Origin: Flavobacteriaceae bacterium GF1 | GTDB taxonomy: Bacteria; Bacteroidota; Bacteroidia; Flavobacteriales; Flavobacteriaceae | DNA length: 64,000 nucleotides | Reading direction: 5' to 3' | Assembly: GCA_009797885.1 (NCBI GenBank) | Contig: WNKP01000001.1 | Span: 186,001-250,000, forward strand | In this document: in pieces, positions 53,211-61,038 of the stretch | How positions within the stretch are numbered: position 1 is the stretch's first letter | Layout: every line of letters starts with the position of its first letter | Notes under the pieces: generated by a model | Told to the model about the DNA's origin: nothing | Database searches by the model: none | What the model saw: the letters and a program-made list of their open reading frames with translations, nothing else | Program-made: the position numbers and the translations under genes

Positions 53211-55985
53211 ATGAGATTTTATTTGATGATTTTTGCCATGCTTTTTTTAAGTGTGGCCAATGCTCAAGAAACTACTGGAAGCATCGTCGGAAAACTTACT
53301 GATAAAGAGGCAAACAATGACCCACTTCCATTCGCCAACGTACTGATAAAAGGCACAACCACAGGGACCACTTCTGATTTTGACGGATTGTATGAGATTT
53401 CTGGTTTGGAACCAGGCACCTATACTGTGGCCTACAGCTTTTTGGGCTATGAAACCGTTGAAATTCCCAATGTAGTCGTGGAGGCGGGAAAAGTGACCAA
53501 TGTTGATGTTCCCATGAGTGCAGGTGGGGAGTTTCAACTGGACGAAGTGGTCGTAACCACCGTTGCGCGGAAAGATTCTGAAGTGGCACTTCTTTTAGAC
53601 CAGAAAAAGGCAGTTGAAATTAAAACTTCCATTGGTGCTCAGGAGTTAGCAAGAAAAGGCGTCGGTGATGCCGAAGGAGCTGTAACGAAAGTGGCCGGGG
53701 TCACCAAACAGGAGGGAGAAAAAAATGTGTTTGTCCGAGGATTGGGCGACCGCTATAATGCTACCACATTCAACTCCATGCCCTTACCATCGGAAGACCC
53801 TGAATATAAAAATATTTCCCTGGACTTTTTCAGCTCGGATATCATTAACAGTGTTGGTATTGATAAAACATTCAATGCCTCTTTTTATGGTGATGTTGGA
53901 GGCGCCGTAATTGATATCGCTTCAAAGGAATTGGTAGGCAAAAGTGTTTTGCAAGTAAGTGTTGGTACCGGGGTAAATACTGCAGCAACAGGAAGTGGTT
54001 TTCTAAGATTGGACGAGGGTAATTTTTTGGGTACCATCTCAAACACTGACATCCCTATCAATAACTTAAATAGTTACGCTTTTGACAATAGCTTTGCCCC
54101 ACGCTCTCAAAGTACACAACTCAATAATAGCTTCGGGATACAAGCGGGAAAAAGGTTTGAAATAGGGGAAAACAGTTCACTGAGCGCCTATTTCATTGCC
54201 TCTGTGGACAGTGATTTCTATTTTCAAGAAGGTAATGAAAAAGTGATAACGGCACAAGGTGGAAATCGAAGAAATCTCGATTTCGAAAAATACATTTTTG
54301 AAACTTCCCAAATAGCCATGGGCAAGCTAAAATACAGTTTTGGGAATGGAAACTTTATCTCTTACAATGGACTCTTTGTAAATAGTAATACGCAGAGTAC
54401 AGGAGACTATACTGGATTTGCTGAAAATATTTCTGAAGAAGCTGTTGCTGCTTTTATTCGTAGACAACAACAAAATCAAAATGTCCTTTTTGTCAATCAA
54501 TTGGCCTCAAAGCTAAATCTATCACAAAAGTTGGAGCTGGAAACGGGCCTATCTTATAATACTACACGTAGTTTTGAGCCGGATCGTAGGACAAACACCT
54601 ATGTTTTTGATGGGGAAGTATACAGGCCTTCCCTAGGGTCACCCGGTAGGACACATCGCTTTTTTTCCGATTTGGAAGAAGATGAAATTGCAGCATCTTT
54701 GGCTTTACGCCACAGTTTTGGCTCTGAAGAAACCCTGAATGGATTTATTTCAGTGGGCGGGAATTATCGAAATACCGAACGACAGTTCAACTTCAACCAA
54801 ATCAACCATAATTTTACTAGTTTGGTGCCACCCCCCACCCCAGAACAACTGATAGTGGATATCAATGATCCCGATAGCTTCTTCAATCAATCGAGTATTG
54901 ATAATGGTATCTTCCAACTTGAGACCAACCGGGGAATCAATTCAACGGATTTAGATCCATTGACTCCTTTCTTCTATACAGGTGATCGTGAGATTTATGC
55001 GGGATTTGCTTCTGCCAGTATCGCATTCAACACAAAACTCTCAATAACCTTAGGTGCACGATTGGAAAAAATCAATCAATTTGTGGAGTGGGATACCAAC
55101 CTATCCAGCAGTTTTAGAAATCCCAATGTAGACCCAGCAGAACGCGATGACACTTTTTTGTTGCCTAGCTTTAGTTTACGTTACGCTTTCAATGAAAACA
55201 GTATTTTACGTTTGGCGGGCAGCCAGTCCTATACTTATCCACAATTCAAAGAGGTAGCCCCTTTTCTGTATGAAGATGTCAACTTTTCCAGTTTTGGTTT
55301 TCCAGATTTACAAAATTCCGAGAACTACAATCTAGATATCAAGTACGAGTACTATTTCTCCCCAGGAGAGATTATTTCTTTTACTGGTTTTTACAAACTC
55401 ATAGAAAACCCTATTAATAGGGTTAACGTGAATTCCGCCGCTGCAAGTCAGCTATCGTATAGAAATAGTGGGGAAACTGCAAATATTGCTGGCGTAGAAA
55501 TGGAACTAAGAAAGGATATTTACCGCAGTTCCGCTGATTCAGATGTCGAGAATATCCTATCATCAGGACTCAATGTTTCTTATCTCTATTCAGTACAGGA
55601 TCTTTCTGACCCGGCAACAAATTTTACAAATGAAGAGGACGAACTACAAGGTGCTTCCCCCATTCTATTGAATGCCGATCTTACTTACACTTATACTAAA
55701 AATAAAACCAATTTGGTTTCCTCTTTTGTACTCAATTATTTCAGTGACCGTATCTTTTCTTTGGGTACTATAGGCCAAGCCAATATTGTTGAGAAAGGAA
55801 TCCCTACACTGGATTTCATAACAAGGACCAACCTTGGCAGACATTATGGCATTAACCTGGGCATAAGAAACGTTCTAAACCCCGAATATCAACTCTCGCA
55901 AGAAATTGATACCGGTGAGGATATCTCAATTCGAAACTACCGCAAGGGGATTATTTTTTCCTTAGGGTTCAATTATACATTTTAA
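53211..55985 (+). CDS. TonB-dependent outer-membrane receptor
   Basis: 924 residues with signal peptide MRFYLMIFAMLFLSVANAQ. A carboxypeptidase-regulatory-like domain (about 24-105, TTSDFDGLYEISG) precedes a plug with VFVRGLGDRYNATTFNSMPLP and a barrel ending SLGFNYTF. It is not of the SusC type and has no SusD partner. It is divergent from the PhoB-type regulator and 56 bases before a lipoprotein gene. A role in phosphate or phosphorylated-compound uptake is plausible only by context. Confidence 0.92.
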   Translation: MRFYLMIFAMLFLSVANAQETTGSIVGKLTDKEANNDPLPFANVLIKGTTTGTTSDFDGLYEISGLEPGTYTVAYSFLGYETVEIPNVVVEAGKVTNVDVPMSAGGEFQLDEVVVTTVARKDSEVALLLDQKKAVEIKTSIGAQELARKGVGDAEGAVTKVAGVTKQEGEKNVFVRGLGDRYNATTFNSMPLPSEDPEYKNISLDFFSSDIINSVGIDKTFNASFYGDVGGAVIDIASKELVGKSVLQVSVGTGVNTAATGSGFLRLDEGNFLGTISNTDIPINNLNSYAFDNSFAPRSQSTQLNNSFGIQAGKRFEIGENSSLSAYFIASVDSDFYFQEGNEKVITAQGGNRRNLDFEKYIFETSQIAMGKLKYSFGNGNFISYNGLFVNSNTQSTGDYTGFAENISEEAVAAFIRRQQQNQNVLFVNQLASKLNLSQKLELETGLSYNTTRSFEPDRRTNTYVFDGEVYRPSLGSPGRTHRFFSDLEEDEIAASLALRHSFGSEETLNGFISVGGNYRNTERQFNFNQINHNFTSLVPPPTPEQLIVDINDPDSFFNQSSIDNGIFQLETNRGINSTDLDPLTPFFYTGDREIYAGFASASIAFNTKLSITLGARLEKINQFVEWDTNLSSSFRNPNVDPAERDDTFLLPSFSLRYAFNENSILRLAGSQSYTYPQFKEVAPFLYEDVNFSSFGFPDLQNSENYNLDIKYEYYFSPGEIISFTGFYKLIENPINRVNVNSAAASQLSYRNSGETANIAGVEMELRKDIYRSSADSDVENILSSGLNVSYLYSVQDLSDPATNFTNEEDELQGASPILLNADLTYTYTKNKTNLVSSFVLNYFSDRIFSLGTIGQANIVEKGIPTLDFITRTNLGRHYGINLGIRNVLNPEYQLSQEIDTGEDISIRNYRKGIIFSLGFNYTF

Positions 55986-56041
55986 AAACGCACTTTAAAA
56001 CTTTAATATTTATAACAATCACTAATTTTTAATTCTTGTAA

Positions 56042-57319
56042 ATGATGAGAAATCTTAAGTATTTATTGGTCGGAATAGCCTTAACGGGTTTTGTTTTGAG
56101 TTGTTCCGACGACGACGACGGGGGTGATGATAATCCTCCTGCTGCTGAAACTTGTTCAGATAACATCCAGAATCAAAACGAAACCGGTGTAGATTGTGGT
56201 GGGGTCTGTGCAGCATGTCCTGATACCACTCCGCAGAAGGATGGAAGTATTGATTCCCAAGACGATCCAGATGTAGATCCAGATGCCTTGGAAGGCGAAG
56301 TAAATGCCGATATCACTTTGGATGCTGCTACCCAATGGGTGCTTTCCGGAGAATTGGTAGTTACAGAAGGTAATACCTTGACTATAGAAGCCGGGACAAC
56401 TATCCAAGCTGTTGCGGGGGGTACTGACGTTTTTATTGCTATTGAACAAGGAGCCACCATCAATGCCGCGGGTACTATGGCTGCTCCAATTGTTATCACT
56501 TCTACAGCTGACAATCCGCGTCCAGGTGATTGGGGCGGCTTGATTTTGGCCGGTAGAGCTCCTATCAACTCTGGAGAAACTGCCGAAGCCGAAGTAGTAG
56601 GCCTCACATATGGTGGTAATGTTTCCGACGATAACTCCGGTACATTAACTTATGTACAAGTAGAATATACTGGGGCCAGGATCAATGGCGAGCAAGAATT
56701 TAACGGTATCACCTTCTATGGCGTTGGTAGTGGAACCACTGTAAATCATATCGCCGTATTTGATGGTGCCGATGATGGTATTGAATGGTTTGGTGGAACT
56801 GTCAATGTAGACAACGCATTGGTAGTAAATGCCACAGACGATATGTTTGATTGGGCTGAAGGTTGGACCGGCACCGGAACCAATTTCTATGGTGTAAGAG
56901 CCGATGGATTCTTAAACGTAACCGATGACCCAAGGGGAATTGAAGCTGATAGCAATTCGTCCGATAATACTGCGGAGCCAATTTCCAATCCTACAATTAA
57001 TGGATTAACCCTTGTAAATGCCGCCAATGTAGTAATGGCGGATATGATTAAAATCCGAAGGGGAAGTGGTGCCACAATCACCAATGCCCTTGTTGCTTAT
57101 GTAGGCGAGGATGCGGACGCCAGCGATTTCATTGATCTAACAGATGGTGGAGGGCCAGCGGCCAGTTCCACATCAATAGCAGTAAGTGTTGCCGGTGGTG
57201 TAGATGAGACCGATATTAAAAATGAGGTCGGTGCAACAATTACCATTGAAGCAAGCAATACAGGTGCCGATGCTACTGCTTTTGCTTGGACTGCATTTAC
57301 CTTTCCCACAATCAACTAA
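56042..57319 (+). CDS. Surface lipoprotein with Cys-rich module and predicted beta-helix
   Basis: 425 residues, lipobox VLSC (Cys21) followed by SDDDDGG, a strong surface-export-like signal. Residues about 37-59 form a cysteine-rich module (ETGVDCGGVCAAC). The rest reads as a right-handed beta-helix (LTIEAGTTIQAVAGG; GDWGGLILAGRAPIN; DDGIEWFGGTVNVDNALVVN). Proteins of this type are often found after TonB receptors in Bacteroidota and are sometimes misnamed multidrug transporters. It is probably the receptor's partner. A terminator follows. Confidence 0.82.
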   Translation: MMRNLKYLLVGIALTGFVLSCSDDDDGGDDNPPAAETCSDNIQNQNETGVDCGGVCAACPDTTPQKDGSIDSQDDPDVDPDALEGEVNADITLDAATQWVLSGELVVTEGNTLTIEAGTTIQAVAGGTDVFIAIEQGATINAAGTMAAPIVITSTADNPRPGDWGGLILAGRAPINSGETAEAEVVGLTYGGNVSDDNSGTLTYVQVEYTGARINGEQEFNGITFYGVGSGTTVNHIAVFDGADDGIEWFGGTVNVDNALVVNATDDMFDWAEGWTGTGTNFYGVRADGFLNVTDDPRGIEADSNSSDNTAEPISNPTINGLTLVNAANVVMADMIKIRRGSGATITNALVAYVGEDADASDFIDLTDGGGPAASSTSIAVSVAGGVDETDIKNEVGATITIEASNTGADATAFAWTAFTFPTIN

Positions 57320-57338
57320 GATTTAAGATTATATCTTT

Positions 57339-57364
57339 AAAAGCCCCGCAAATGCGGGGCTTTT
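57339..57364 (+). terminator. Intrinsic terminator after beta-helix lipoprotein
   Basis: AAAAGCCCCGCA pairs with TGCGGGGCTTTT around a two-base loop. It closes the TonB receptor-lipoprotein transcript. Confidence 0.9.
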
Positions 57365-57457
57365 CACTTTATCGAAATTTACATTAGCTTAATGTAAAAC
57401 AATAAATAAAGTAGTCTTTTTCTGATAATTTTAAGAAAACTTTTAAATCCCAATATC

Positions 57458-59011
57458 ATGAAAAAAACTACTTTTTTATTTCTATTTTTTACTACAACAT
57501 TATTAATTGCCCAATCTAATCCTTATAGAAATCATACGTTCTTTAGGACAATAAAAAATGTTGGCGATATTACTGAAACTATTGCATTAGCGAACTGCAA
57601 TACAACTTTTTCTTTCACGGATTTCCGAGCAAGGGATCGGGTGAGTATAGCCATAGCCGAAAGATTGGAGTCGAAGCAGTTTTACTTATTGGATTTTGGC
57701 GAAGGTTTAAACTATTATTATTTATGGTTATCAGGTGACGATGAACATAGCGATTGGGATCATCGGGTAGATGGTGAAACAATGACCATACAGCGTGTTT
57801 GCCCAGTTCCAAGTGATCAAGATGGGGACGGTGTTCCGGACGATATGGACGATTGCCCTAATGAAGCAGGCCTCATTGCTTTAAATGGCTGTCCTAGGGG
57901 GCCATTACAAACCATTGACATTATTGATTTTAAAGTAAATGAACCGACAAACCAGTCTTTTACTTCGGGCAATCGATTTGACTTTGAGTTCAAGATTAGA
58001 GGCGACTATTCCTACGCCGCCAATGGATATCATCAAATTGACTTGTTTTTATACAAGGGAAATACAACAAGTTCTTCAAACGAAATTGGTAGAATATTCT
58101 GGAACAGGGAAAATGACGTTGATATCATATACACTAACTATTTCACAAAAACTTCATGGCTAACATCGCTTATAAATTACTCAACCAATCCTGGTCAAGT
58201 ATTTACCCTTAAAGTGAACTACGCAAATTCAACAAAAACTTTTACCTATATATACCCTGATCCAGATAGTGATGGAGATGGTATCCCTGACAGTCAAGAC
58301 GGTTGCCCTGATGAAATAGGGCCAGAATCAAACAATGGATGTCCCCTACCTAGCGGACCTGCGGAGTTTATAATAGATCAGGTTGTCATAAAAGGAAAGA
58401 ACGAATTCAACGACAAACGTACACTTTTTGATTCGAAAGATCGACTTAGCTACCCCAGCGTGAAATTTTTTCGAAACGAGAATATAGAAATAGAGGTAAA
58501 AATCAAAAATACAGGCGGATCGCCAGGTGGAACCGAAGGTATCTTTGGTTATAATAATAATCCGAACAATTTTCTTGGTGGATTGGATGATTGTATCCTT
58601 AGAGAGCTATCAGACAGTAATTTAGCTCCTGACGAGGTCAAGTCATTTAAATTCGACCAACATATCAGTGAAGTTTTCCCTGGTGTAGGATGCCCCAATG
58701 TTGCATTCTCTGGCCATTTTTGGTTTTTTGCGGACGATACATGGACATTCGGTGAAGTAGTGAGCTTTATTGTCAACGATAGGACAAAAAAGATTCCTGT
58801 ATTGGCATCAGGCCCTAAACTTCAAATAAATCTTAACAATTTTGTTGGCACTCAAAGCTATGTAGTAGATATTTACGACCTTACCGGTCGTAAGATAGCC
58901 TCGAAAAATGTTTCCAACACCATGGAAGAGACAGAAACTGCTTTAAGCCTACCCTCCGGTCTCTATATCATTAAAAGCGTAAAAGGGGATAGAAAGATTT
59001 TTGTTAACTAA
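57458..59011 (+). CDS. Secreted T9SS protein with thrombospondin type 3 repeats
   Basis: 517 residues with signal peptide MKKTTFLFLFFTTTLLIAQ. Calcium-binding repeats lie near 121-150 (DQDGDGVPDDMDDCPN) and 267-295 (DSDGDGIPDSQDGCPD), each before a beta-sandwich-like domain. The C-terminus (YVVDIYDLTGRKIAS to RKIFVN) is a type A sorting domain, so it is exported by T9SS. No catalytic motif is visible; adhesion or binding is a guess. It lies between two terminators and is a single-gene unit. Confidence 0.85.
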   Translation: MKKTTFLFLFFTTTLLIAQSNPYRNHTFFRTIKNVGDITETIALANCNTTFSFTDFRARDRVSIAIAERLESKQFYLLDFGEGLNYYYLWLSGDDEHSDWDHRVDGETMTIQRVCPVPSDQDGDGVPDDMDDCPNEAGLIALNGCPRGPLQTIDIIDFKVNEPTNQSFTSGNRFDFEFKIRGDYSYAANGYHQIDLFLYKGNTTSSSNEIGRIFWNRENDVDIIYTNYFTKTSWLTSLINYSTNPGQVFTLKVNYANSTKTFTYIYPDPDSDGDGIPDSQDGCPDEIGPESNNGCPLPSGPAEFIIDQVVIKGKNEFNDKRTLFDSKDRLSYPSVKFFRNENIEIEVKIKNTGGSPGGTEGIFGYNNNPNNFLGGLDDCILRELSDSNLAPDEVKSFKFDQHISEVFPGVGCPNVAFSGHFWFFADDTWTFGEVVSFIVNDRTKKIPVLASGPKLQINLNNFVGTQSYVVDIYDLTGRKIASKNVSNTMEETETALSLPSGLYIIKSVKGDRKIFVN

Positions 59012-59028
59012 ATGGAGTCATTTCAGTG

Positions 59029-59056
59029 AAAAAGCCCAGCAAATGCTGGGCTTTTT
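59029..59056 (+). terminator. Intrinsic terminator after T9SS protein
   Basis: AAAGCCCAGCA pairs with TGCTGGGCTTT around two bases, followed by a T-run. Confidence 0.9.
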
Positions 59057-59122
59057 TATGCAGTTTGTCGAAAACTGTAGGGATTTTCCCCATCATCCTT
59101 TAGGACGGCCCATCAAAATAAC

Positions 59123-59130
59123 TATATTTG
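59123..59130 (+). promoter_or_regulatory. Candidate -7 element (TATATTTG) of first small sorting-domain gene
   Basis: An exact TAnnTTTG match, 27 bases before the ATG at 59158, just after a terminator. It implies a short leader and supports the ATG over the upstream TTG at 59128. Confidence 0.5.
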
Positions 59131-59157
59131 TGGCACAGCCTTTGTTACCAATACTTT

Positions 59158-59466
59158 ATGAAGCAGATTTACCTTGTATTTTTCTTCTTCACTTGCTTCT
59201 TTGTATGTGCTCAGCAGAACAATGGCAGTGTCGATATCGATGGCTTTAAGTTATATCCAAACCCTACGATCAATGGAAAAGTGTACATTGATACATACTT
59301 GGATGCCCCAAAAGAAATCCACATCTTTGATGTATTGGGAACCTTGGTATTGCAAACAACAATTCTGGGGAAAGAGCTCAACATTTCCGCACTTGAAAAA
59401 GGGGTGTATATTCTTCGTGTGATAGAAAAGGATAAGACGGCCACTAGAAAATTGGTCATCAAGTAA
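59158..59466 (+). CDS. Tiny secreted protein consisting mainly of a T9SS sorting domain (copy 1)
   Basis: 102 residues from ATG 59158: signal peptide MKQIYLVFFFFTCFFVCAQ, then about ten residues, then a type A sorting domain (GFKLYPNPTINGKVYI; EIHIFDVLG; LEKGVYILRV; TRKLVIK). There is no cargo domain. A longer frame opens at TTG 59128, inside a promoter-like element. A paralogue follows 134 bases downstream. It could be a small surface peptide or a modulator of the secretion machinery; both are guesses. Confidence 0.85.
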   Translation: MKQIYLVFFFFTCFFVCAQQNNGSVDIDGFKLYPNPTINGKVYIDTYLDAPKEIHIFDVLGTLVLQTTILGKELNISALEKGVYILRVIEKDKTATRKLVIK

Positions 59467-59600
59467 TTAGCCTTCTTTACCTACATCTTGGTTACCGTTC
59501 ATCGAACACACCTACAAACTTTTGGGTTTCACAACATATTTTACCTTTTCATTCCTGATTATCATACTTTTATAGTGCTAACATCCCAAATCGGCAATGC

Positions 59601-59921
59601 ATGAAGAAACTCTACCTCATCCTATTTATGGCACCACTATTCACATTTGGACAAGAACTTGTGAGCATAAACGATACAAAAACAGTTGAAGTAACGGGAT
59701 TTAAAATGTATCCAAACCCCGCTTATGGCGAGGAAATCTATATTACAACGGCGAATAATGGAACAAAGGAAATTCAAGTATTCGATGTCTTTGGAGAAGT
59801 GGTACTAACGGACAAAATAACGACCAATACTTTAAACATCTCCAGATTGGTCCCTGGTGTATACGTGCTCCAGGTAACTGAGCAAAAAAGAACAATGACC
59901 CGAAAATTGGTGGTAAAATAA
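59601..59921 (+). CDS. Tiny secreted protein consisting mainly of a T9SS sorting domain (copy 2)
   Basis: 106 residues: signal peptide MKKLYLILFMAPLFTFGQ, about 15 residues, then the sorting domain (GFKMYPNPAYGEEIYI; EIQVFDVFGEVVL; LVPGVYVLQV; TRKLVVK). It matches the preceding gene in layout and key residues, so the pair arose by duplication. It has its own terminator. No TAnnTTTG match is exact; TACTTTTA at about 59567 is one base off. Confidence 0.87.
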   Translation: MKKLYLILFMAPLFTFGQELVSINDTKTVEVTGFKMYPNPAYGEEIYITTANNGTKEIQVFDVFGEVVLTDKITTNTLNISRLVPGVYVLQVTEQKRTMTRKLVVK

Positions 59922-59943
59922 CTATCCAAGCTAACATTTCCAT

Positions 59944-59976
59944 AGCCCCGATGAGTTTACTTATCGGGGCTTTTTG
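59944..59976 (+). terminator. Intrinsic terminator after second small sorting-domain gene
   Basis: AGCCCCGAT (59944-59952) pairs with ATCGGGGCT (59963-59971) around a ten-base loop, followed by a T-run. Confidence 0.88.
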
Positions 59977-59979
59977 TTT

Positions 59980-59987
59980 TAGTTTTG
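59980..59987 (+). promoter_or_regulatory. Candidate -7 element (TAGTTTTG) abutting the LuxE-like gene
   Basis: An exact TAnnTTTG match ending only seven bases before the ATG at 59995, and running straight out of the preceding terminator's T-tract. If active, transcription would begin at or next to the start codon. Confidence 0.4.
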
Positions 59988-59994
59988 CAATGTG

Positions 59995-60978
59995 ATGTTT
60001 CCAGACCAAGACCGTATATTTTCCATAAGGAACGATGACCAATTTACCGAGAACGCACTGCACGTATTTCAATACCAATACCATAAAAATAAGGTGTACA
60101 ATGAATTTTGCCACCATCTTAAAGTTCAGCCGGAGAGGATACGATCCATTGAACAAATTCCATTTCTGCCCATACAATTCTTTAAATCCAAAAACGTTCT
60201 AACGGGCAATGGGGAACCCCAAACCATTTTTACCAGTAGCGGGACTTCAGGAACGGTTACCAGTAAACACCTGGTCATTGATTTAAAAATCTATAAAAGA
60301 AGTTTTATACGGACTTTTGAACTTTTTTACGGTCCCATATCCAACTATTGTATCCTGGCCCTTCTCCCCAGCTATCTTGAACGCCAAGGTTCCTCACTAA
60401 TTTGTATGGTGGATACCCTGATTAAAAAATCCGGACATTTGGAAAGTGGATTTTACCTCAATAACCTGGAAGACCTATCCAGAAAACTGCTATCACTCAC
60501 GGAGAAAGGGGAAAAGACCTTACTGATAGGGGTAAGTTTCGCCTTATTGGATTTGGCCAAGAAGGTCAGGCCCCCCTTAAGGGATACCATTGTTATGGAA
60601 ACCGGAGGCATGAAAGGCAGACGAAAGGAAATGATACGAAATGAACTGCATGCTATTTTAAAGCGGGCATTTGGGGTAAATAAAATTCACTCCGAGTATG
60701 GGATGACCGAGCTTTTATCACAGGGTTATTCAACAGGGAACGGAATTTTCAATTGCCCACCATGGATGAAAGTCCTGACCAGGGACACCGAAGATCCCTT
60801 AAGTGCCCAAACACACGGAAAAACAGGTGGTATCAATGTCATTGATCTGGCCAATATAAATTCCTGTGCATTTATTGCCACCCAGGACTTGGGAAAAACA
60901 TATAATGATGGTTCTTTTGAGATCCTGGGACGATTTGACCATTCAGAGGTCAGGGGCTGTAATTTAATGGTACTTTAA
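59995..60978 (+). CDS. LuxE-like acyl-protein synthetase / adenylating enzyme
   Basis: 327 residues from ATG 59995 (a GTG one codon earlier is possible). It has the adenylation-type loop FTSSGTSGTVTSKH, ALLPSYLERQGSSLICM, METGGMKGRRKEMIR and SEYGMTELLSQGYS, all typical of LuxE-like acyl-protein synthetases. LuxE activates fatty acids and transfers them to its own cysteine in bioluminescence; no luciferase or reductase genes are nearby. In Bacteroidota such genes probably act in other acyl transfer, for example surface-polymer or lipid synthesis. Confidence 0.88.
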   Translation: MFPDQDRIFSIRNDDQFTENALHVFQYQYHKNKVYNEFCHHLKVQPERIRSIEQIPFLPIQFFKSKNVLTGNGEPQTIFTSSGTSGTVTSKHLVIDLKIYKRSFIRTFELFYGPISNYCILALLPSYLERQGSSLICMVDTLIKKSGHLESGFYLNNLEDLSRKLLSLTEKGEKTLLIGVSFALLDLAKKVRPPLRDTIVMETGGMKGRRKEMIRNELHAILKRAFGVNKIHSEYGMTELLSQGYSTGNGIFNCPPWMKVLTRDTEDPLSAQTHGKTGGINVIDLANINSCAFIATQDLGKTYNDGSFEILGRFDHSEVRGCNLMVL

Positions 60979-61038
60979 TTCTTGTATTTTGGGATACGGA
61001 TTTCAAGGAAATAGCGTTTGCACTACAAACCAACCTCT

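Noticed and set aside
59995-60978. Bioluminescence lux operon
   Set aside because: Only a LuxE-like gene is found; no luciferase, reductase or transferase neighbours.
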